A program made the translations under genes and the position numbers. Shown one piece after another: positions 44,276 to 51,524 of a stretch of DNA of 61,655 bases. The notes below the pieces were generated by a model. It was not told the origin of the DNA. It saw only the letters and a list, made by a program, of their open reading frames with translations, and ran no database searches. Each line of letters opens with the position of its first letter. Within the stretch, counting starts at the first letter, position 1. The DNA is from Bacteroidota bacterium (GTDB taxonomy: Bacteria > Bacteroidota > Bacteroidia > B-17B0 > Aurantibacillaceae), in assembly GCA_021155905.1 (NCBI GenBank), contig JAJNBG010000020.1, positions 1 through 61,655 on the forward strand, in the 5' to 3' direction.

Positions 44276-45727
44276 TTAAAAGGCAGTCTCACCTTCGTCT
44301 TGTTGATTTTTTACCAATGAAATATTTTTTAACTCTATATTACAATTAATATGGACTAACTGTTTTGGAGCAGTAAAAAAACCTGATAAAATCTCTACAA
44401 AATTTTGTTGGTCCCCGCCACTTATACCCGTATTACGAAGTTCGTTAAGAATATCAATGCCGTTGTAGGATATTTTACTAATCACCTCGAAAGTAACTTC
44501 ATTATCAAAAACATCTTTTGACTTCGCAGTATTAGCGACAACATCTATATCTATAAATTCATCTTCTTTCTTTGGGTAATAAATCAGTGGATACTGTGTC
44601 GTAGAAATTAATTCATGAATAAATTCAAATGATTTATTGTATTTACCAGATTTTCGTAAAGCCATGACCTGTTCTAAAAAATGCTTCTTTGTCTTATCTT
44701 TTCTAAATTCTGAATGTCCGTCGAAATACATTTCAAAAAGTATTCCGTTTAGGAAATGATTTTCGCCATCAACATTATACTTTTCTAAATTGGCATCAAG
44801 GTTTTGCATAAACGATTGGGCTCGATGAACGGCGCCACTACATTGTAACATGTTTCTTCCAAAAATAAATTGCTGGTTTTTGTCTAATTGATTTGCAGGT
44901 AAGGCAACAAGGGCCGATATTGCTGGATTTTGCCTATCCCAATTGTAACTCTTTAATTCTAAAATTAATTTAGAGAAATTGTCAGATGGAGTAGTATACT
45001 TACTATCCTTTACAACCGTTTCATCATAAGGAATAGTAAGTGAATATACTAATTGACCAGTGTTGAAGTAATAATCTCCTATAAGTGATGTATGTTCCCA
45101 TGAAGTCTGCTTACCCCCGCTGATGCTATAAACAGTTTTTCTTACCTTTTTAAATAATTCCTCAACAGATACCCTTTCACGCCCGATGTATTGTAATAGT
45201 GCTCCAGTGTATACGCTGTGGCCTCCAAATCCCATGTCGCTAGCACCTTCATGTGGCGAAGTGGAGAAAGCTAGAAGCGTTCCTCGAGGGGATTGAATTG
45301 GAGAAAAGGCGATAGTACCACTTCTTTCGAAGCTTTTCCTGCAGGCATCTATTATTACAATGTTAGTCTTTGTAGAATTTTCTTTTAGAATATTTAAAAA
45401 TTCACTTAATCTGATACAGGTCTGATTGCAATGATGCTTGTTAGCGTCAGCAATTTGACAATCTGTAGCTGCTAGGTAGTTTTCACCAGCAACTTCAAAG
45501 CCATGACCAGAAAAATAAAATATTGAAGCGTCATAATCTACTATTCGTTTTTCAAATTCTGTTAGTATTTCACTAATATCATTAGCTAAACAATTTTCTT
45601 TATATATGATATCAAATCCCAATCTCGCGAATATTTCATGTATGCCACGTGCATCATTAATTGCATTATCAAGTTTTGCACCAGTATAGTAATCATCATT
45701 ACCGATTATTAGAGCTAAAGTTTTCAT
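44276..45727 (-). CDS. Caspase-family (C14) protease
   Basis: 483 residues. N-terminal caspase p20 domain (about 1-245): MKTLALIIGNDDY, catalytic His75 in YFSGHGFEV and Cys129 in IIDACR, both intact; the FSTSPHEGASD loop follows. The C-terminal half (about 250-483) contains a middle helical domain and strands, with no TPR or WD40 that I recognise; it may hold the recognition part. Prokaryotic caspase-like proteases are common effectors of phage defence. No gasdermin or known sensor is adjacent. It starts 75 bp after dnaE. Confidence 0.85.
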   Translation of the reverse strand: MKTLALIIGNDDYYTGAKLDNAINDARGIHEIFARLGFDIIYKENCLANDISEILTEFEKRIVDYDASIFYFSGHGFEVAGENYLAATDCQIADANKHHCNQTCIRLSEFLNILKENSTKTNIVIIDACRKSFERSGTIAFSPIQSPRGTLLAFSTSPHEGASDMGFGGHSVYTGALLQYIGRERVSVEELFKKVRKTVYSISGGKQTSWEHTSLIGDYYFNTGQLVYSLTIPYDETVVKDSKYTTPSDNFSKLILELKSYNWDRQNPAISALVALPANQLDKNQQFIFGRNMLQCSGAVHRAQSFMQNLDANLEKYNVDGENHFLNGILFEMYFDGHSEFRKDKTKKHFLEQVMALRKSGKYNKSFEFIHELISTTQYPLIYYPKKEDEFIDIDVVANTAKSKDVFDNEVTFEVISKISYNGIDILNELRNTGISGGDQQNFVEILSGFFTAPKQLVHINCNIELKNISLVKNQQDEGETAF

Positions 45728-45802
45728 TAATGTTTTTTATATCTGACTAAGATAATTATATAATGCAAATGGAAGAAAAATATCAATATTGTTTTCTTGA
45801 AT

Positions 45803-48800
45803 TTATTTCATTTTATACCTAGGCAACCCAATATCTTTTTCGTCAGGATATGGAGCACGATGCGTGGTGCTAATATCGGGTTTCATATGCTCCTGTACAG
45901 TAAATTGGCTGGATTTGGAGTTTGAATATCTGGGGTCACCTATAAATGGCATTTTTGCCATCTTAAAGATATTTATGGTCGGGAAATGATAATCAATTTC
46001 GACCCTACCATACAATAAATAACAGCCAGCTCCTTGAAAGGGATAAGCCTCAAAACTCTTAGCAAAATGAGCAGTATCAAAAAAGTTTCCTTCAACATCT
46101 ATCCAGGTTCCAAAGGCCATCATACCGTTTTTAGTTGGATTTTTTTTAATAGATACCAAATACGCTAACATTTTTACATAATGCTTGTGGTGATTTAATA
46201 AATCCTTTACAAGGACGTCACCCCTATACTTGGTTTGTAATAAATCGAAGGGTGAATGTGAAACAGGGAAACTTAGTATTTCTATCTCATCAAAAGCGTC
46301 TTCAAAATCAGAGCGTACTAGTTCTGGTAATTTATATTCTACCACAGGTTCTTGTAGCAAAGTTAGGGTTCTATTTTCTGGTTTAAAGTTCACCAGGAGA
46401 AGCCTAGCAGCTAATGCCAATTCATTTTTTGTTTTGCCAGTGAACCTAAAAGCACCAATAAAAATCAACCGTTGCAAGCTTTCAATAGCAACTGGTATTC
46501 TATTAACAAAATCTTCCAATGAACTATAATCCCCGTGCCGCTCGCGTTCATCAACTATCTGCATTTTCAATTGATGGTCGATTTTTTCAATATGCATCAG
46601 ACCGATATATAAATCCTTATTATATACTGTAGTTTGATATACGCTCCTATTTATGCATGGATTGTGAATAATTGCTCCTGCCATGCGGGCCTCATGTAAG
46701 TATATTTCCATTCTATAAAATCCACCCCCATTATTTATAGCAGATACCATAAATTCAATTTCATAATAAACTTTCAAGTAAAGACTTTGGTAGCTTTCTA
46801 CTGCATAGCTGGCAGAATGTGCTTTGCAAAATGAATATCCAGCAAAACTCTCTATTTGTCTATATACTTCCTCACTTAATTTTAGATTTCGACCTAGCTT
46901 TTCACAGGAAAGAAAAAATTGTTCTTTAACAGTCTGTAGTTCTTTTAATGAACGCCCTTTGCCGCTGATCGCCCTTCTTAAAATATCTCCATAGGCTGGC
47001 GCTAAACCAGCGTAATGCAAGGCAATTTTAATTACGTCTTCCTGGTATACCATTACCCCATAAGTTTCGCCCAATTGCTCTTTAAACACCTCATGGAAAT
47101 ATTCAAACTTATCTGGATAGTTATGTCGAAAAATATATTCTTTCATCATACCACTTTCAGCTACACCTGGTCTAATAACGCTTGATGCGGCAACTAATAC
47201 TTTATAATTGTCACATTTTAATCTGCGTAAAAGGCCTCGCATTGCTGGACTTTCAATATAAAAGCACCCAATAGTCTTTCCCCTGCTTAGATGTTCATTA
47301 CATTTACTTTCGTTTTTTGAAATTGAAACATCTGAAATATCTATTTTAATTCCTCTGTTCTTTTGAACCAATTTAACGGTATCATCAATTGTACCTAAGC
47401 CACGTTGACTTAAAATATCAAATTTCTCGAATCCAATATCTTCGGCCACATGCATATCAAATTGCACGATAGGAAAGCCCTTAGGAGGCATCTCAAGTGC
47501 AGTGAAATTAGTAATAGGTTCTTCTGCAATAATGATTCCACATGAATGCATACTTCGTCTATTGGGATATTTTTCTAACATCATCCCATAGCGTCTTATT
47601 AATTCTATTATCTGGCTTTTTTCATGTGGAATTATTTTCTTTTTAGTCAAAGCTTCTATCTCTTCTTCTGGCAAACCAAATACTTTACTGACTTCTCTGA
47701 AAATAGATTTATACTTGAACTCTACATTAGTGCCACAAAAGGCAACGTGTGCTGGGTCAAATCTTTTAAAAATATAATTTAATATATGGTCCCGTTCTTG
47801 CCATGACCAATCAATATCAAAATCGGGAGGACTCTTTCTACTTGAATTTAAAAACCGTTCAAAATATAAATCAAGCTCAATAGGACAAATATCAGTAATG
47901 CCTAAACAATAACTCACAATACTATTTGCTCCGCTGCCTCTTCCAACATGCATAAATCCAGAGCTTTTACTAAACCTTATGATGTCCCAGGTTATTAAAA
48001 AATATCCACTGAAATTTAAATCGTCAATTACCTTTAGCTCTTTTAGTACCCTTGCCTGTGCTTCCTTATTATTTTTTCCATAACGTGTTACTAAACCTTG
48101 TTGAGCCAAATTTTCAAGTAGCAACTTGTCACCATACTTGCTCTCGGTATAGTATTTTTTGTTACGAGGCGTATTAAACTCAAACTCAAAATTGCAATCT
48201 TCAATAATCCTCTCTGTGTTCTTTATGATTTCTGGAAAGTCTTTATATTTCAGAAGTAATTCGTCCAGAGGAACCATCACATCTGATGTTTTACAATAAT
48301 CATTTTCGGTGAGCTTAGATAAAATGGTATTAGAATCTATCGCCCTCAAAATTTTATGAAGATTAAATTCCTTCTTTACCCTAAAGGTGACGGGTTGTAA
48401 AATCACTATTTTAGAAAGCATTCGTTTCCACTCAGGCAGATAAAGTTTAGCTAGTTGCTCTGGCCTTATCCCAATGTACTCGTATTCTTTTAAAATCATT
48501 GGTACGCTGTCAATTGGATAAATCACTGTGACATGATTGAAATCTGGAGCAAATAAAGGAAGATCTGTACCCTCAAAATTATGTTTAGTTAAAAGTCTGC
48601 ACATTTCCCCAATTCCATCTTTATGGTTTGCTAACGCAATAAAATGCAGTTTATTTAGGTGCCTAAATTCCATGCCCACCAAAGGTTTAATGTTCACCCT
48701 CTTACATTCTCTTACAAATTCATATATTCCTGTTACCGTGTTTACATCCGTCAAAGCTATAGCCTTTACACTATTAGTAACGGCTTGTTCCACCAGTTCA

Positions 48801-48856
48801 ATCAATGGGATGGTACCGTAACGCAGGCTATGATATGAATGACAATTGAGGTACAT
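45803..48856 (-). CDS. DNA polymerase III alpha subunit, error-prone DnaE type
   Basis: 1017 residues, shorter than replicative DnaE (about 1160+), as in the DnaE2/ImuC branch. PHP domain (about 1-190) with NCHSYHSLRYGTI and IALTDVNT; palm with HVGRGSGANS (about 300) and the catalytic aspartates PPDFDIDWSW (about 343-352), a third Asp near FDILSQ (about 480). The C-terminus has HhH and OB-like portions but no obvious tau-binding tail. Start ATG overlaps the dinB stop (TAATG), so the two polymerases are translationally coupled. Mutagenic translesion synthesis is expected. Confidence 0.92.
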   Translation of the reverse strand: MYLNCHSYHSLRYGTIPLIELVEQAVTNSVKAIALTDVNTVTGIYEFVRECKRVNIKPLVGMEFRHLNKLHFIALANHKDGIGEMCRLLTKHNFEGTDLPLFAPDFNHVTVIYPIDSVPMILKEYEYIGIRPEQLAKLYLPEWKRMLSKIVILQPVTFRVKKEFNLHKILRAIDSNTILSKLTENDYCKTSDVMVPLDELLLKYKDFPEIIKNTERIIEDCNFEFEFNTPRNKKYYTESKYGDKLLLENLAQQGLVTRYGKNNKEAQARVLKELKVIDDLNFSGYFLITWDIIRFSKSSGFMHVGRGSGANSIVSYCLGITDICPIELDLYFERFLNSSRKSPPDFDIDWSWQERDHILNYIFKRFDPAHVAFCGTNVEFKYKSIFREVSKVFGLPEEEIEALTKKKIIPHEKSQIIELIRRYGMMLEKYPNRRSMHSCGIIIAEEPITNFTALEMPPKGFPIVQFDMHVAEDIGFEKFDILSQRGLGTIDDTVKLVQKNRGIKIDISDVSISKNESKCNEHLSRGKTIGCFYIESPAMRGLLRRLKCDNYKVLVAASSVIRPGVAESGMMKEYIFRHNYPDKFEYFHEVFKEQLGETYGVMVYQEDVIKIALHYAGLAPAYGDILRRAISGKGRSLKELQTVKEQFFLSCEKLGRNLKLSEEVYRQIESFAGYSFCKAHSASYAVESYQSLYLKVYYEIEFMVSAINNGGGFYRMEIYLHEARMAGAIIHNPCINRSVYQTTVYNKDLYIGLMHIEKIDHQLKMQIVDERERHGDYSSLEDFVNRIPVAIESLQRLIFIGAFRFTGKTKNELALAARLLLVNFKPENRTLTLLQEPVVEYKLPELVRSDFEDAFDEIEILSFPVSHSPFDLLQTKYRGDVLVKDLLNHHKHYVKMLAYLVSIKKNPTKNGMMAFGTWIDVEGNFFDTAHFAKSFEAYPFQGAGCYLLYGRVEIDYHFPTINIFKMAKMPFIGDPRYSNSKSSQFTVQEHMKPDISTTHRAPYPDEKDIGLPRYKMK

Positions 48857-50043
48857 TATTTCTTATAGGGCCATTTCTTTTTATCAATTTTTGGTTTCAT
48901 TTCCGCTCCTGCACAACGCATCACAGAATCAAATCCAAACCGATTTTTCATTTTATCAATAGCCTGATATAAAGACATCATTTCTGTAGTATCCTCAAAC
49001 ATATTTATTTGGTAGGTACCACGAACAAGACCCGAAAATCGAATACCAATTAAACGAAGACTCATTCGTCTTGTATAGACTTTATCAAATAGTTCTGTGA
49101 CTTTTGGTATTAACATATGATCACAGGAAGTATACGCTATTTTAGACTGTTTCTGTTCCGTATCAAAATTACTATAACGAATCTTTACGGAAACTATTGA
49201 CGTGAGCCATTCCTCTGAACGTAGTTGAAATGCAAGTTTTTCAATCATCCCGACGAATAATAACCGTAATTTAGAAACATCAATAGTATCCTCTTCAAAA
49301 GTAGTTTCAGTTGAAATTGATTTTCTTTCAGAATAAGGTTCCACTGGATTATTATCAATCCCATTGGCTTTTTTCCAAATTTCAATCCCATTTTTACCAA
49401 TCATTTGCTGTAAAACATTTACTGGCATTTCAGAAAGTGTTTGTATAGTTCTAATACCAACCCGTGAAAGCAATTGAAAGGTAACATCTCCAAGCATAGG
49501 AATCTTTTGAATAGGCAAAGGATTCAGAAAAGGCCGAACATTATCTTCCTTAATTTCTAATCTGCCAACAGGCTTGGCTTCTCCAGTACCAATTTTTGAA
49601 ACAGTTTTATTAACTGATAAAGCGAAACTCATAGGTAGCCCAGTTTCTTTAGTAACCAACTCTATTAGTTCATGAGTCCACTTGTAACAGCCAAAAAATT
49701 TATCCATTCCAGTGATGTCCAAATAGAACTCATCAATACTGGCTTTTTCTACTAAAGGGGCCTTACTTTGAATAACCTCTGTTACTAAATGTGACATCTT
49801 TGAAAAATACTCCATGTCACCTTTTACCACTTTGACTTGGGGGCAGAGCCGTAATGCCATTGAAGTTGGCATTCCAGAGCGTACTCCAAATACCCTAGCT
49901 TCATAAGAACATGATGACACAACTCCTCGCCCAGATGTTCCTGCGATAATTAAGGGTATACCATTTAATTGTGAATTTTCCTTTCTGGCGCAGGATACAA
50001 AAAAAGTATCTAAATCTGTATGCACAATCTTTCTCTCCATCAC
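48856..50043 (-). CDS. dinB: Y-family DNA polymerase (DinB/Pol IV type)
   Basis: 395 residues. Catalytic residues are in place: Asp10 in HTDLDTFF and Asp104-Glu105 in SIDEFYLD; the thumb (HhH) and little-finger domains follow. Near the end, QINMFED (about 365-371) is a beta-clamp-binding motif. First gene of the polymerase operon; a 19-bp palindrome lies 45-63 bp before its ATG. Together with DnaE it forms a two-polymerase translesion set like dinB-dnaE or imuB-dnaE2, but this protein keeps a full active site, so is not an ImuB. Confidence 0.93.
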   Translation of the reverse strand: MMERKIVHTDLDTFFVSCARKENSQLNGIPLIIAGTSGRGVVSSCSYEARVFGVRSGMPTSMALRLCPQVKVVKGDMEYFSKMSHLVTEVIQSKAPLVEKASIDEFYLDITGMDKFFGCYKWTHELIELVTKETGLPMSFALSVNKTVSKIGTGEAKPVGRLEIKEDNVRPFLNPLPIQKIPMLGDVTFQLLSRVGIRTIQTLSEMPVNVLQQMIGKNGIEIWKKANGIDNNPVEPYSERKSISTETTFEEDTIDVSKLRLLFVGMIEKLAFQLRSEEWLTSIVSVKIRYSNFDTEQKQSKIAYTSCDHMLIPKVTELFDKVYTRRMSLRLIGIRFSGLVRGTYQINMFEDTTEMMSLYQAIDKMKNRFGFDSVMRCAGAEMKPKIDKKKWPYKK

Positions 50044-50087
50044 GAATAATTTGGGAGATTGAAGTTACTACGAAATAACACACTATT

Positions 50088-50106
50088 TTGCTATAAATTA
50101 TAGCAA
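50088..50106. promoter_or_regulatory. 19-bp palindromic operator before dinB-dnaE
   Basis: TTGCTATAAATTATAGCAA: two perfect 8-bp arms around a 3-bp centre, 45 bp from the dinB ATG. Size and symmetry are what a LexA-like or phage-type repressor would use, and it is the only such element between this operon and the terminator at 50182. Confidence 0.6.
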
Positions 50107-50181
50107 TGCATCATTTATAAACGTAACCAATTATAAATCACTAACCTAAATTTTCTAAAAGTGGCAATTTCATAAATTAAA

Positions 50182-50207
50182 AATGGAAGCCGATCCTGGC
50201 CTCCATT
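50182..50207 (-). terminator. Terminator of the secreted-protein gene
   Basis: Minus-strand hairpin AATGGAGGCC...GGCTTCCATT (one mismatch, 4-base loop) followed by TTTTTAATTT, about 35 bp after the stop of the 50243 gene. It separates that gene from the dinB operon. Confidence 0.7.
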
Positions 50208-50242
50208 AATATTTAAATACTTAAAATGTATTATATGAACTT

Positions 50243-51052
50243 TTACTTCGTTGTCCACACATATCGTGCGTTATTTATAATCAAGTCATATTTTCCATCT
50301 GCTCTCTTCTCAAACTTTCCGTTCACACCTTTACCATCCAGCTTGATTCCAAATACTCCGTCTTTCGTACCATAATTATTATAATTCTGAATTGTAATTG
50401 CTCCATCAACTCCAATAGAAGTGATAATGTTTCCAACAGGAGCTCCGATATAACCACCAGCAAAGGTTTTAACATCTCCAGTTTTATAAGCAATCTTATC
50501 ATCAATTAAAAAGTATTTTCCTATATGCTCTTTGTCCAACTTAAAATATTTATCTCCAGTTTGAGTGTGTATTACTGTATTTTCGGGAAACTTTCCGACA
50601 GAGTAATAACGGGCATTCATAAAAACGTAGAGCCCTTCGTATTTTTCCCAACTGTTATCGTTAGTTTTTGCAGCTACTGTGGTTGCGGATTGAACAGGCC
50701 CCTTTAATTCAATATTTGTAACATAAAAGATTTTATTTTTTCCTGTACACGCTACAGATACCTTTACTCCTTTATATTTTGGGTTCAATGTTTCATTTTC
50801 ACCTAGTTTGATTACTATATCCTGGGCTTCACCACTAAGCTTTGGTTTTCCTGCCGCATCATACGTTAATGTTATGTTTTCTTCGTAAAAACTACCATCA
50901 GCTTTCTTTATGCCGAAACTACATCTATCATCACCACAAGTATAATCTTCGATTGTTCCATTAAATACTCTTGATTGACTAAAAACTGTGTTTCCTCCGA
51001 ATAAAAATGTTACTGCAAGTAACTTGAATACTGTCTTCATGCTCTTTCTCAT
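50243..51052 (-). CDS. Secreted protein of unknown function
   Basis: 265-269 residues (ATG 51052 or 51040). Signal peptide MKTVFKLLAVTFLFGGNTVFSQ, then a beta-rich body with two Cys near the N-terminus (TCGDDRCSFG) and repeats of short strands, ending in ARYVWTTK. No family recognised. It is an isolated gene with its own terminator and a TAnnTTTG-type box (51079-51086), sitting between the two defence arms of the island; its promoter is shared with that of the C-protein-like gene on the other strand. Confidence 0.6.
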   Translation of the reverse strand: MRKSMKTVFKLLAVTFLFGGNTVFSQSRVFNGTIEDYTCGDDRCSFGIKKADGSFYEENITLTYDAAGKPKLSGEAQDIVIKLGENETLNPKYKGVKVSVACTGKNKIFYVTNIELKGPVQSATTVAAKTNDNSWEKYEGLYVFMNARYYSVGKFPENTVIHTQTGDKYFKLDKEHIGKYFLIDDKIAYKTGDVKTFAGGYIGAPVGNIITSIGVDGAITIQNYNNYGTKDGVFGIKLDGKGVNGKFEKRADGKYDLIINNARYVWTTK

Positions 51053-51078
51053 AATTTTAAATTTTAAGTTGTGTGAAC

Positions 51079-51086
51079 CAAAATTA
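51079..51086 (-). promoter_or_regulatory. Putative -7 box of the secreted-protein gene
   Basis: Minus-strand TAATTTTG matches TAnnTTTG, 26-38 bp before the two possible starts. The next bases outward are the operator repeats at 51102. Confidence 0.35.
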
Positions 51087-51101
51087 ATAAAATTATTCTA
51101 C

Positions 51102-51139
51102 AAATAGAGGGTCTATTTATAGAGTTACTAAAAATAGAC
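51102..51139. promoter_or_regulatory. Operator repeats (C-box-like) before the XRE regulator
   Basis: AAATAGA (51102-51108) - GGG - TCTATTT (51112-51118) is a perfect 17-bp palindrome; a third half-site AAATAGAC lies at 51132-51139 and mirrors GTCTATTT at 51111-51118 across 13 bp. The cluster ends 20 bp before the regulator ATG. Multiple spaced half-sites upstream of a small XRE gene are the layout of C-protein boxes in restriction operons. Confidence 0.6.
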
Positions 51140-51159
51140 GATTTTCTGAGATTTGGCAC

Positions 51160-51438
51160 ATGAAATCAGAATTAAAAGATATCGAAAAAGAATACTTAGG
51201 GAAATTAATTGATAGAATTGTAAATCTGAGAAAAGCAGCTAAAATGAGCCAGGAGAAATTGGCCATTGAAAGCGAAGTAGCCCGCTCCTTAATGCGTGGC
51301 TATGAGCGAAAGGAAAGAAATATTTCCTTTGCCAACTTAGTTAGGATAATAAAATTTGGATTCAAAATGACAATTGAAGAGTTCTTTTCAGAAGGTTTTG
51401 ATTCACTTCCAGAAAAGAAAAGAAAGAAGAAAATTTAA
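51160..51438 (+). CDS. XRE-family regulator, probable restriction controller (C) protein
   Basis: 92 residues: one lambda-repressor-like helix-turn-helix domain (about 14-72; LIDRIVNLRKAAKMSQEKLA, then SLMRGYERKERN recognition region), basic tail PEKKRKKKI. Size and position 86 bp before the restriction-methyltransferase gene fit C-proteins, which delay restriction until methylation is complete by autoregulation. The palindromic repeats at 51102-51139 are its likely site. Confidence 0.75.
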   Translation: MKSELKDIEKEYLGKLIDRIVNLRKAAKMSQEKLAIESEVARSLMRGYERKERNISFANLVRIIKFGFKMTIEEFFSEGFDSLPEKKRKKKI

Positions 51439-51524
51439 AATTTCAAACCTCATTTCTATTAATAACTAATATATTGCCTTAGTCCTAAAAATGCTTATTT
51501 TAGTGAGGTAATTAGCATTATTCT

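Noticed and set aside
46230..46529. 99-residue plus-strand frame inside dnaE
   Set aside because: Entirely antisense to a well-conserved polymerase; low-complexity Ser/Lys composition.
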